64,000 nucleotides of DNA from Pseudomonas paraglycinae (GTDB lineage: Bacteria; Pseudomonadota; Gammaproteobacteria; Pseudomonadales; Pseudomonadaceae), in assembly GCF_021601625.1 (NCBI RefSeq), contig NZ_BQHR01000005.1, forward strand, positions 124,001-188,000. The letters are read 5' to 3'. Of this stretch, positions 8,021-16,076 are shown piece by piece. Positions within the stretch are counted from its first letter, which is position 1, and the number at the start of each line of letters is the position of its first letter. Below the pieces are notes generated by a model. That model saw nothing but the letters and a program-made list of their open reading frames with translations. It made no database searches and was not told where the DNA came from. A program made the position numbers and the translations under genes.

Positions 8021-9358
8021 ATGATTCCTTCACAGACTTCCCGCATGGCTCCGGCCATGAGCACTGCCACGGGTGGCATCGGCGACAAGATCCGCGGCGC
8101 CATGGCCGTCGGCAAGACCCGTTGGGGCATGCTGGCGCTGGTGTTTTTCGCCACCACCCTGAACTACATCGACCGCGCCGCCCTCGGCGTCATGCAGCCG
8201 ATCCTCGCCAAGGAAATGAGCTGGACGGCGATGGACTACGCCAACATCAACTTCTGGTTTCAGGTCGGCTACGCGATCGGCTTCGTGCTGCAAGGACGGC
8301 TGATCGATCGGGTCGGCGTCAAGCGCGTGTTCTTCTGCGCGGTGCTGCTCTGGAGCCTGGCCACCGGCGCCCACGGCCTGGCGACCTCGGCGGTGGGCTT
8401 CATGGTCTGCCGGTTCATCCTCGGCCTGACTGAAGCGGCGAACTACCCGGCTTGTGTGAAGACCACACGCCTGTGGTTCCCGGCCGGCGAGCGCGCCGTG
8501 GCCACCGGCATCTTCAACGCCGGCACCAACGTCGGTGCGATGTTCACCCCGATGCTGCTGCCGCTGATCCTTCACGTGTGGGGCTGGCAGGCTGCGTTCC
8601 TGTGCATGTCGGCACTGGGCGGGATCTGGCTACTGTTCTGGGGCCTGAAGTATTTCAACCCGGAAGATCACCCGAGCGTGAAACAGTCGGAGCTGGAATA
8701 CATCCAGAAAGAAGTCGAACCGGAACAGGCCCGCGTGCCGTTCTCGAAAATCCTGCGCATGCGCGGCACCTGGGCCTTCGCCCTCGCTTACTCGCTGACC
8801 GCGCCGGTGTTCTGGTTCTACCTGTACTGGCTGCCGCCGTTTCTCAATCAGCAATACAACCTGGGCATCAACGTTACCCAGATGGGCATTCCGCTGATCA
8901 TCATCTACGTCACCGCCGACTTCGGCAGCGTGGGCGGCGGGATTCTGTCTTCGTTCCTGATCGGTCGCGGCATGAACTCGATCAAGGCGCGGCTGCTGTC
9001 GATGTTCCTGTTCGCCTGCTGCATCATCGGCGTGGTGATGGCCGCCGGCTCCGCCAACCTGTGGATCGCGGTTGCCGCCATCTCTCTGGCCATCGGCGCG
9101 CATCAGGCCTGGACCGCCAACATCTGGAGCCTGGTGATGGACTACACGCCCAAGCACATGATGAGCACGGTGTTCGGTTTCGGCGGCATGTGCGCGGCGA
9201 TCGGCGGGATGTTCATGACCCAGATCGTCGGCCACATCCTGACCGTCACCAATAATAACTACACCGTGCTGTTCACCCTGATTCCGGCGATGTACTTCAT
9301 CGCGCTGACCTGGATGTACTTCATGGCACCGCGCAAGATTCCTACCGTTACCGAGTAG
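8021..9358 (+). CDS. MFS transporter, probable shikimate/quinate-type uptake
   Basis: 445 residues with about 12 membrane segments. The first segment carries LNYIDRAALGV, typical of the anion:cation symporter (ACS) branch of MFS, and the cytoplasmic loop motif GRLIDRVGVKR matches the MFS A-motif. The start at 8021 is preceded by GGTGGA at a good distance; an in-frame GTG at 8012 lies within that ribosome site. It is divergent from quiC1 and corresponds to PA0241 in the syntenic P. aeruginosa locus, so uptake of shikimate, quinate or a related ring acid is likely. The exact substrate is inferred only from context. Confidence 0.87.
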   Translation: MIPSQTSRMAPAMSTATGGIGDKIRGAMAVGKTRWGMLALVFFATTLNYIDRAALGVMQPILAKEMSWTAMDYANINFWFQVGYAIGFVLQGRLIDRVGVKRVFFCAVLLWSLATGAHGLATSAVGFMVCRFILGLTEAANYPACVKTTRLWFPAGERAVATGIFNAGTNVGAMFTPMLLPLILHVWGWQAAFLCMSALGGIWLLFWGLKYFNPEDHPSVKQSELEYIQKEVEPEQARVPFSKILRMRGTWAFALAYSLTAPVFWFYLYWLPPFLNQQYNLGINVTQMGIPLIIIYVTADFGSVGGGILSSFLIGRGMNSIKARLLSMFLFACCIIGVVMAAGSANLWIAVAAISLAIGAHQAWTANIWSLVMDYTPKHMMSTVFGFGGMCAAIGGMFMTQIVGHILTVTNNNYTVLFTLIPAMYFIALTWMYFMAPRKIPTVTE

Positions 9359-9400
9359 CCCTTCAATACTAAGTAGCCCTTCAATACTAAGTAGCCTTCC
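9356..9400 (+). repeat. 18-bp tandem duplication over the MFS stop codon
   Basis: TAGCCCTTCAATACTAAG occurs twice in direct tandem (9356-9373 and 9374-9391), followed by a partial third unit TAGCCTTCC. The first TAG is the transporter stop codon, so every unit brings another stop; slippage here would not lengthen the protein. Confidence 0.85.
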
Positions 9401-9405
9401 TGCAC

Positions 9406-9431
9406 TGACCGGCCTGATTTCAGGCCGGTCA
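9406..9431. terminator. Bidirectional hairpin between MFS and EamA genes
   Basis: A perfect 11-bp stem, TGACCGGCCTG (9406-9416) with CAGGCCGGTCA (9421-9431), and a 4-base loop sit between two convergent genes. There is no T tract on either side, so termination efficiency is uncertain. Confidence 0.6.
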
Positions 9432-9436
9432 CGTCT

Positions 9437-10315
9437 TCAGCGCCGGCTCTGCTGCCACGCTGCCGCCAGTCCGCTGCAACAGATCACCGCAATCCCGATC
9501 ACCGTCATCAGGGTCGGTGTGTGCGCAAACAGCAACCAGCCCAACAATCCCGCAAACACGATCTGGCAATAACCGAACGGCGCCAGCAACGCCGGCGCGG
9601 CATGGCGGAACGCCTGGGTCAGAAACAGGTGCGCGGTCATTCCGCAACTGCCCAGCGCCAGCATCAACAACGCATGCCCCAGGCTCGGCACCTGCCAGAA
9701 GAACGGCACCAGCGCACTCATCACCAGCGTGTTGCACAGCCCGGCGAAAAAGTTGCTGGTGGTCGGGCTGTCGATTTCCGCGAGCTTGCGGGTGAGCAAC
9801 TGATAGAAGCAGAAAAACAGCGCCGAACAGAACGGCAACAGAATCGCCGGGGTGAACAAGTCACCGCCCGGATGGACGATGATCAGCACACCGATGAACC
9901 CGCACACCACCGCGATCCACTGACCGCGCGTCACCCGTTCCTTGAGCAGCGGCACCGACAGCGCCGTCACCAGCACCGGCGCAAGAAAGTTGACCGCCGT
10001 GGCCTCGGCTAGCGGGATATACAGCAACGCCGTGGTGAAAAACAGGCTGGTGCCCAGCAGGCACAACGCCCGCGCCAACTGCCACAACGGACGTTTGGTG
10101 CGCAGCACGCGCAACCCGGACTGCGGCAGGAAAATCCCCGCCATCAGCAGCGTGTGCACCAGATACCGCGCCCATACCACCATGACGATCGGATAAAAAC
10201 CCGAAAGGTATTTCGACAGCGCGTCGTGACTGGAGAACAGGAAGGTTGCCACGACAATCAGCAAGATCCCTTTGAAGGGTTGGTTGACGCCGGAAAGCGG
10301 AGTGCTGACGGTCAT
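9437..10315 (-). CDS. EamA/DMT-family transporter
   Basis: 292 residues, ten predicted membrane helices arranged as two EamA repeats (about residues 15-145 and 155-285), as in RhaT/RarD-like drug/metabolite transporters. The conserved ARYLVHTL and PLAEATAVNFLAPVLVTALSVPLLKE segments mark the family. It lies 66 bases downstream of the isomerase gene on the same strand and is probably last in the Gfo/Idh-isomerase-EamA operon under the IclR regulator. EamA members move amino acids, sugars or organic acids in either direction; neither substrate nor direction can be told here. Confidence 0.85.
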   Translation of the reverse strand: MTVSTPLSGVNQPFKGILLIVVATFLFSSHDALSKYLSGFYPIVMVVWARYLVHTLLMAGIFLPQSGLRVLRTKRPLWQLARALCLLGTSLFFTTALLYIPLAEATAVNFLAPVLVTALSVPLLKERVTRGQWIAVVCGFIGVLIIVHPGGDLFTPAILLPFCSALFFCFYQLLTRKLAEIDSPTTSNFFAGLCNTLVMSALVPFFWQVPSLGHALLMLALGSCGMTAHLFLTQAFRHAAPALLAPFGYCQIVFAGLLGWLLFAHTPTLMTVIGIAVICCSGLAAAWQQSRR

Positions 10316-10381
10316 TGGCTCTCTCTGAATGAAAAATAAACGGTGACGAGGACGCAGGCGCCCTCGCCCCTTGAAGCAGAC

Positions 10382-11197
10382 TTAAAGCCGGGCCAACAAT
10401 TCCCGTGTCCGGTCGATCGCCATTTGCGCCCGCTGCAAACCACTCACGCCTTGCTCCAGCAATTTGACCGTGGGAATTTCCAGACTCAGGGGAAGGTTAG
10501 CCGGAAGACTGCGCAACAAACCGATCAAGTCACAATCGCCCTCGCCGGGAAACCGTCGTTCATTGCGAGCCTGACGCAAGATCTCGGCCATGTCCGTCGG
10601 CCTCGGCCCGGCTACATCGCACAACTGTGCATAGCGCAGCCGCGAGGCCGGCACACCGTCCAGATCTTCCAGCCGCGATCCGGAACGGTCGAAGTGAAAC
10701 GCATCGACCAGTACCGCCCCGTTTTCGCGCCCGGCCTTGTCGACGATGCGCAACGCCTGTTCGAGATTGCGCGCATCGGTCCATGGCATGAACTCCAGAT
10801 GCGGATGCAAACCGTAGGGCGCCGCCAGATCGCAGAGTGCCGCAAAATTATCGGTGAGCCGCTGCTCGTCAGGATCGTTACCGGCGACCAGCAACTCGCT
10901 GGCACCGAACTCCGCGCCGACGCTAAGCAGTTGGTCGAAATCCGCAACCACCGTCTGCGCTTTCAAACGCAGGATTTCCACGTCGAGCACGCCGATTCCG
11001 GTGTCACGCAAACGCGCCAGTGTCTGACGCCGCAAATCGCCATCGGCTACCAATGGAAAGTGATATTCCTCGGGCGTCGCCGGCTCCAGACGCAGGCCGA
11101 CATGGCTGTAACCGGCACGGGCCGCGACCTCGACCATCTCGGGTGGCGACAACTCCAGCACGGTCAGGCTGGCGAGGGATAGAATTCGTTCGTTCAT
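10382..11197 (-). CDS. TIM-barrel sugar phosphate isomerase/epimerase-like protein
   Basis: 271 residues of the xylose-isomerase-like TIM barrel (AP endonuclease 2) superfamily. Metal-site candidates are HPHLEFMPWTD, VLVDAFHFDRSG, YAQLCDVAGP and LSLEIP, giving the Glu-Asp-Gln-Glu pattern seen in this fold, with FPGEGDCDL as the usual loop. It starts 2 bases after the Gfo/Idh stop, so they are translationally linked. Family members isomerise keto-sugars, act on inositol derivatives (IolE, IolH) or dehydrate 3-dehydroshikimate. It is a distant relative of the N-terminal half of QuiC1 nearby. The substrate is unknown. Confidence 0.85.
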   Translation of the reverse strand: MNERILSLASLTVLELSPPEMVEVAARAGYSHVGLRLEPATPEEYHFPLVADGDLRRQTLARLRDTGIGVLDVEILRLKAQTVVADFDQLLSVGAEFGASELLVAGNDPDEQRLTDNFAALCDLAAPYGLHPHLEFMPWTDARNLEQALRIVDKAGRENGAVLVDAFHFDRSGSRLEDLDGVPASRLRYAQLCDVAGPRPTDMAEILRQARNERRFPGEGDCDLIGLLRSLPANLPLSLEIPTVKLLEQGVSGLQRAQMAIDRTRELLARL

Positions 11198-11199
11198 GT

Positions 11200-12261
11200 T
11201 CAGGCCTCGATCTGCGCAGGTTCGGTGGCGCGACCGCTGGCCGCTGCTTCACGGATGGCCTCGACCAGCGCCAGAGTGCGGGCGGCATCGGCGGCACTCA
11301 CCAGCGGTTCAACCTCCCGTCGCGCCACGCGGACGAAATGCTGCAACTGCAACCGCAGGGCTTCATCAGGCGTGAACGGTTCATCGACCGACAGCAACGG
11401 CTCGTGCCAACCGGCGTCCACCTGATCGGCGCTGTAATGCCAGCGCTTGAGCTGCGGAATGCTCAAGGCCCCGGCCGTTCCCGCCAGCAAGTAGCAAGGT
11501 TGATCGGCCTGGCGCGGATAGGCGGGGTTTTCCCCGGAGTTCAACTCCCAGCTCCACGGCGCCGCCACCGCATCGGAACCGGTCAGCGTACCCAGCGCTC
11601 CGCCGTCGAACTGCAGCAGGATCGCCGCGCTGTCTTCATTGGCAAAACCACGCAACGCACGGTCGGTGATCGCCTGCACCGAACGCACTTCGCCGCACAG
11701 ATGACGCAGCAGATCGAGGTCGTGAATCAGATTGGTCAACAGCATGCCCGCGCCCTCTTCGCGCCGCCACGCGGTTTCGAAATACTGGTCAGGCTTGCGC
11801 AACTGGAACAACGCAGTCACCAGCGTCAGCCGCCCCAATGCTCCGCCCTTGACCAGTTCATGGGCTCGCACGATCAACGGATTGTGCCGCCGATGATGGC
11901 CAACCAGCACCGGCACGCCACTGCGTTTCACCGCCGCCACCAGTTCCCGCGCCTCATCCAGGTTTACGCCCACCGGTTTTTCCAGCAACACCGGAACACC
12001 AGCGGCGAGGCAATCCAGCGCAGTGCTGACGTGCTGATTATTCGGATTGGCGACGATCACTGCGTCTGGCCGATTTTGCTCCAGCATCTGACGGTGATCG
12101 GCGAAATGCGCCACACCCCACTCCGCCGCCAGGGCCGGTGCCTGAGGGCCGGGGTCGGCCACGGCGCATAACGCGGCCTCAGGGAGATTCTTCAGGTGCC
12201 GGTAATGTTGCTGGCCCATGTTACCGGCGCCGATCAGGGCGATGCGAAGGGGCGGGTTCAA
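11200..12261 (-). CDS. Gfo/Idh/MocA-family NAD(P)-dependent oxidoreductase
   Basis: 353 residues. The N-terminal Rossmann domain has ALIGAGNMGQQHYRHL and the VLLEKPVGVNLDEA motif, which carries the catalytic lysine of the EKP signature near residue 94; the C-terminal domain has HDLDLLRHLCG with the conserved histidine. Such enzymes oxidise or reduce sugar, inositol or keto-acid carbon positions. The start is TTG (12259-12261), chosen because AGAGGA stands 7 bases upstream and the N-terminus fits the family. It is first in the operon with the isomerase and EamA genes, with a 15-bp palindrome in its promoter at 12312-12326. Confidence 0.87.
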   Translation of the reverse strand: MNPPLRIALIGAGNMGQQHYRHLKNLPEAALCAVADPGPQAPALAAEWGVAHFADHRQMLEQNRPDAVIVANPNNQHVSTALDCLAAGVPVLLEKPVGVNLDEARELVAAVKRSGVPVLVGHHRRHNPLIVRAHELVKGGALGRLTLVTALFQLRKPDQYFETAWRREEGAGMLLTNLIHDLDLLRHLCGEVRSVQAITDRALRGFANEDSAAILLQFDGGALGTLTGSDAVAAPWSWELNSGENPAYPRQADQPCYLLAGTAGALSIPQLKRWHYSADQVDAGWHEPLLSVDEPFTPDEALRLQLQHFVRVARREVEPLVSAADAARTLALVEAIREAAASGRATEPAQIEA

Positions 12262-12311
12262 GGTGCGATCCTCTTGTGATTGTTGTGGGAAAACTCACTC
12301 CATCAACAATT

Positions 12312-12326
12312 TAGAACCCGGTTCCA
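12312..12326. promoter_or_regulatory. Candidate IclR operator, site 1 (Gfo/Idh promoter)
   Basis: TAGAAC-CCG-GTTCCA is an inverted repeat about 50 bases upstream of the Gfo/Idh start. It matches site 2 at 13289-13303 in half-site sequence and spacing (TRGAAY-N3-RTTCYA). Confidence 0.6.
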
Positions 12327-12377
12327 TATTCTCACACCCGTCCGACTGAAAAGTGGGCGAACAGCGCACAGCTTCGC

Positions 12378-13154
12378 TTAAACGAATAACTCCGAGGCCA
12401 GACTGGCTGCCGACAATTCCTCAGTAAACGTCAGCAACAGCGGCGCCAGTTCATGCAATCGCGCCCCCGGCATTCGTGCGCTCGGCCCGGCGATGCTGAG
12501 CACGCCGATCACCCGGCCATCGGCGGGATGTTTCACCACGGCAGCAATCGCCGAAGTGCCCACCGCCGAGCTTTCTTCCACACAGGCATAACCCTGTTCA
12601 CGGGCCACGCGCAGGCGTTCGAGCAGTTCAATATTGGAGCGCGGCGCGTTGGGCCCGATATCCGCCGGCACCTCCGCGCCTTGGCGTTCGACCAGCGACA
12701 ACGCCTCGGCGTCGCTCATGCACGCCAGCCACGCATGGCCCGATGCGGTGTAGAACAGCGGCGCATCGCGGCCCATGTCCGGGTCGTAACGCAGACCGGT
12801 GCGGGCGCCCTGGGCCTTGGCGATCCAGGTCTGGCGCTCGCCGTCGATCACCCCAAGGCGCACCAGCTCACCGGTTTCCTGGGCCAGGCGATCCAGCACC
12901 GGCTGCACGATGTCGGCCCCGCTGCTCGACAGGTACTGAAAGCCCATCGCAACCAGTTTGGTCGACAGGTGATAACGCAACGTCTCCGGATTCTGCCGCA
13001 CGTAACCCAGGCGGATCAGCTCGGCGAGCAGGCGGTGCGTCGCGCTCTTCGGAATGTCCAGTTGCTCGGCCAGGGTCTGCATCGGCAGCCCGCGCGGATC
13101 ACTGGTGAGGCTTTCCAGCACGCTGAAAACCCGTTCGATTTGACTGCCGGCCAT
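12378..13154 (-). CDS. IclR-family transcriptional regulator
   Basis: 258 residues: an N-terminal winged helix (RVFSVLESLTS, then LPMQTLAEQLDIPKSATHRLLAELIRLGYV) and an IclR effector domain with the conserved AVGTSAIAAVV, GVLSIAGPSARM patterns. The start at 13154 is preceded by GAGAG and gives the usual IclR N-terminus; the frame is open further upstream to 13277 without a convincing ribosome site. It sits between two enzyme operons that each carry a matching palindrome, and likely controls both in response to the pathway substrate. Confidence 0.92.
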   Translation of the reverse strand: MAGSQIERVFSVLESLTSDPRGLPMQTLAEQLDIPKSATHRLLAELIRLGYVRQNPETLRYHLSTKLVAMGFQYLSSSGADIVQPVLDRLAQETGELVRLGVIDGERQTWIAKAQGARTGLRYDPDMGRDAPLFYTASGHAWLACMSDAEALSLVERQGAEVPADIGPNAPRSNIELLERLRVAREQGYACVEESSAVGTSAIAAVVKHPADGRVIGVLSIAGPSARMPGARLHELAPLLLTFTEELSAASLASELFV

Positions 13155-13288
13155 GATGCGCTCTCGGTGAAATTTCGCCGATTCTAGAAGACATCCCGAG
13201 GAATGCGAAATCTGGAACCCGGCGTCCGATAACCGCCCACTTTGCGGCGTCAGTCGGTTGATCTGCTTCGCCCGCACTGGTTATTTTC

Positions 13289-13303
13289 TGGAACATGATT
13301 CTA
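13289..13303. promoter_or_regulatory. Candidate IclR operator, site 2 (flavoprotein promoter)
   Basis: TGGAAC-ATG-ATTCTA has the same half-sites and 3-base spacer as site 1, 30 bases upstream of the flavoprotein start. Position and symmetry fit an IclR dimer site. Confidence 0.6.
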
Positions 13304-13310
13304 AAAACAA
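13303..13310 (+). promoter_or_regulatory. Candidate Hfq/Crc (CA) motif before the flavoprotein gene
   Basis: AAAAACAA fits AAnAAnAA, 9 bases before the GGAG ribosome site. It abuts the operator, so it acts on mRNA only if transcription starts upstream of it. Confidence 0.35.
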
Positions 13311-13332
13311 CTGATTGCTGGAGCCCTTGCTG

Positions 13333-15069
13333 ATGTCTGCCCTTCCCGATATCGACTGCGACGTTCTGGTGGTCGGCTCCGGCGCCGCTGGTTTGTCGGC
13401 CGCCGTCACCGCCGCCTGGCATGGCTTGAAGGTCATCGTGGTGGAAAAGGATCAGGTGTTCGGCGGCGCCACCGCGTGGTCCGGCGGCTGGGCGTGGGTG
13501 CCGTGCAATCCGCTGGCCCGGCGCGCCGGGATCGTGGAAGACGTGGAACTGCCGCGCACCTATCTGCGCCACGAACTCGGCGAGCACTACGACCCGGCGA
13601 TGATCGACGCCTTCCTTGAAGCCGGCCCGCGCATGGTGGCGTTCTTCGAACAACACACCGCCCTGCAATTTGCCGACGGCAACGCCATCGCCGACATCCA
13701 CGGTGAAACACCGGGCGCCGGCACCGGCGGACGCTCGGTGATTGCCGCCCCCTATGACGGACGAAAGGTCGGGCGCCTGCTCAAGCGTCTTCGCACAACC
13801 ATGCGCGAAACATCGTTCATGGGCATGCCGATCATGGCCGGTGCGGACCTGTCGGCGTTTCTCAATCTGACCCGCTCGTTGTCGGCGGCCTGGCACGTGA
13901 CCCGGCGTTTCACTCGCCACCTGTTGAACCTGGCGCTGCACGGCCGGGCGATGCAACTGGTCAACGGCGTGGCGCTGGTGGCGCGGCTGGCGAAGTCCGC
14001 CGAAGACCTCGGCGTACTGCTGTGGGAATCGGCGCCAGTGACGGAACTGTTGCGCGACGATTCACGCATCACCGGCGCTCGCGTGAACACCACAAAAGGC
14101 CCGGTCAATGTCCATGCCCGCAAAGCCGTGGTGCTCGCCGCTGGCGGATTTGCCAACGACATCGAGCGGCGCAAAGCCTTGTTCCCTCGCACGCCCACCG
14201 GTCATGAACATTGGGCGCTGCCTCCGCTGGCAGTCAATGGCGATGGCCTGCGACTGGGTGAAACCGTCGGAGCCCGGGTCAACACCGATGTGGCCTCGCC
14301 CGTGGCGTGGGCGCCGGTCTCGCAGGTGCCACATTCCGACGGCAGCATCGGCCATTTCCCACACATCATCGAACGCGGCAAACCGGGCGTCATCGGCGTG
14401 CTGCGCAACGGCCAGCGCTTCGTCAACGAAGCCAACGGCTATTACGACTACGTCAGCGCCATGGTCGCCGCCGCCCCCGAGGGCGAAGAGGTCGCGTCCT
14501 GGCTGATCTGCACCCGCGCGTTCCAGCGCCGTTACGGGCTCGGCATGTCTCGGCCGTTTCCGGTGCCGGTGTCAGGTTTTATCCGCAGCGGTTATCTGAA
14601 AACCGGCGATACCCTGGAGGAATTGGCCAGCGCATGCGGCATCGACGCGAAGGGTTTACGCGCCACCGTCGATGATTACAACCACCATGCCCGGCACGGC
14701 GAAGACCCGCTGTTCGGTCGCGGCTCGACCCCGTACAACCGCAAACAGGGTGATCCGGCGCAACAGCCCAATCCGTGCGTCGCTCCTATCGAACACGGCC
14801 CGTTCTACGCGGTGAAGGTGCAGCCGGGCTGCTTCGGCACCTTCGCCGGGCTCAAGGTCAACCCGCATGCGCAAGTGCTCGACGCCGAAGACTGGCCCAT
14901 CGCCGGTCTCTACGCCGCCGGTGGCGACATGGCCAGCATCATGGGCGGGCATTATCCGGCGGGCGGGATCAACCTCGGCCCGGCCCTGACTTTCGGTTAC
15001 ATCGCAGCCCGGCACATGGCGGGCGTCACGGCTTTCGAACAGGAGATCGACCATGCAGCACATCGTTAA
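13333..15069 (+). CDS. FAD-dependent oxidoreductase, 3-ketosteroid-dehydrogenase-like
   Basis: 578 residues of the fumarate reductase/KstD flavoprotein superfamily. The N-terminal dinucleotide fold is VVGSGAAGLSAAVTAA with VVEKDQVFGGATAWSGG; the C-terminus has the FAD motif GLYAAGGDMASIMGGHYPAGG and TFGYIAARH. The overall pattern resembles 3-ketosteroid delta-1 dehydrogenases and related desaturases, with a NGYYDY tyrosine-rich loop near residue 380. It may dehydrogenate a ring carbon-carbon bond next to a carbonyl. The start at 13333 has GGAG 9 bases upstream; a TTG at 13315 overlaps that region. Its end overlaps the aldo/keto reductase by 17 bases. Confidence 0.85.
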   Translation: MSALPDIDCDVLVVGSGAAGLSAAVTAAWHGLKVIVVEKDQVFGGATAWSGGWAWVPCNPLARRAGIVEDVELPRTYLRHELGEHYDPAMIDAFLEAGPRMVAFFEQHTALQFADGNAIADIHGETPGAGTGGRSVIAAPYDGRKVGRLLKRLRTTMRETSFMGMPIMAGADLSAFLNLTRSLSAAWHVTRRFTRHLLNLALHGRAMQLVNGVALVARLAKSAEDLGVLLWESAPVTELLRDDSRITGARVNTTKGPVNVHARKAVVLAAGGFANDIERRKALFPRTPTGHEHWALPPLAVNGDGLRLGETVGARVNTDVASPVAWAPVSQVPHSDGSIGHFPHIIERGKPGVIGVLRNGQRFVNEANGYYDYVSAMVAAAPEGEEVASWLICTRAFQRRYGLGMSRPFPVPVSGFIRSGYLKTGDTLEELASACGIDAKGLRATVDDYNHHARHGEDPLFGRGSTPYNRKQGDPAQQPNPCVAPIEHGPFYAVKVQPGCFGTFAGLKVNPHAQVLDAEDWPIAGLYAAGGDMASIMGGHYPAGGINLGPALTFGYIAARHMAGVTAFEQEIDHAAHR

Positions 15070-15886
15070 CAGACAAGGACTGAACCTGCCAAAACTCGGC
15101 CTCGGCACCTGGCCGATGCTCGGCGACGAATGCACCCGCGCCGTGGAGCAAGCGCTGGAACTCGGTTACCGGCACATCGACACGGCAGCGGCCTACAACA
15201 ACGAAGATGCAGTCGGACAGGCCCTGGCGAATACGCCGACACCCCGCGAGCAGATTCACGTCACCACCAAGGTCTGGTGGGACCAGTTGCAACCGGATGC
15301 CATGCGTCATTCGCTGGATCGCAGCCTCAAGGCCTTGCGCAGCGAGTACGTCGACCTGTTCATGATTCATTGGCCGACCACCGACTGGGACCTGCCGCGC
15401 ACCCTTGAGACCCTCGCGTCGTTCAAGGAGCAAGGTTTGGCTCGCAACATCGGTGTAGCGAATTTTCCGCTGCCGCTGCTGCGCAAAGTCGTCGAGGAAT
15501 ACGGCATCCCTCTGTCAGCCATTCAGGTCGAGTACCACGTCCTGCTCGGACAAAACGCCCTGCTCGACTACGCCCGTCAACATGATCTGGCGCTCACGGC
15601 CTACACGCCACTGGCGCGTAACAAGGTCTCGGAGATTCCACAGATTCAGCAGATCGCCGAAAAACACGGCGTGCTGCCGACTCAAGTGGCGCTGAAGTGG
15701 CTGCTGGATCAGGACAACGTGGCGGCGATTCCCAAGGCCAGCAGCAAGACCAATCAACTGGCCAACCTGGCCTCGCTGAATGTCAAACTGGATGACGACG
15801 ACCGGGCGCTGATCGCTGCGTTGTCCAAGCGCGAACGTCAGGTCAGCCCGGACTTCGCGCCGGTGTGGGATGCCTTCGACCGCTGA
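15053..15886 (+). CDS. Aldo/keto reductase
   Basis: 277 residues, full length for a single-domain AKR barrel. The catalytic tetrad is present: D43 and Y48 (HIDTAAAYNNE), K73 (TTKVW) and H106 (FMIHWP); the NADPH-binding IPKASSKTNQLANL loop is near residue 225. It resembles bacterial AKR5-type 2,5-diketo-gluconate-like reductases. The 17-base overlap with the flavoprotein gene shows co-translation, so both should act on the same pathway. The substrate is unknown. A good terminator follows. Confidence 0.9.
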   Translation: MQHIVNRQGLNLPKLGLGTWPMLGDECTRAVEQALELGYRHIDTAAAYNNEDAVGQALANTPTPREQIHVTTKVWWDQLQPDAMRHSLDRSLKALRSEYVDLFMIHWPTTDWDLPRTLETLASFKEQGLARNIGVANFPLPLLRKVVEEYGIPLSAIQVEYHVLLGQNALLDYARQHDLALTAYTPLARNKVSEIPQIQQIAEKHGVLPTQVALKWLLDQDNVAAIPKASSKTNQLANLASLNVKLDDDDRALIAALSKRERQVSPDFAPVWDAFDR

Positions 15887-15951
15887 TACCTGACCCGGCG
15901 AAAGAAATCCGCCGGCGGATTGAATTCCCGGCGCTCGCGCTCGTCAATAAC

Positions 15952-15983
15952 AGGCCCGACCTCGTCACCCCGAGGCCGGGCCT
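15952..15983 (+). terminator. Terminator-like hairpin after the aldo/keto reductase
   Basis: A 12-bp stem with one mismatch, AGGCCCG-A-CCTCG (15952-15964) with CGAGG-C-CGGGCCT (15971-15983), closes a 6-base loop and is followed by TT. Confidence 0.7.
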
Positions 15984-16076
15984 TTGTGCGTGTGTGTGAA
16001 TAGACGGACGACCGGACTGGCGCCACACTCACACACCAGCAACACTCATCACCACGATCAGACAGAGGATTCCCAC

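Larger units (their letters stand above)
13155..13332. promoter_or_regulatory. Divergent promoter region, IclR and flavoprotein genes
   Basis: 178 bp with site 2 (13289-13303), a half-site TGGAAC at 13213 followed by CCGG, and ATTCTA near the IclR gene. The extra half-sites suggest IclR autoregulation. Confidence 0.45.

Noticed and set aside
13155-13277. Longer IclR protein starting at 13277
   Set aside because: The extra 41 residues do not resemble IclR proteins and would cover the promoter region; the start at 13154 has a ribosome site.
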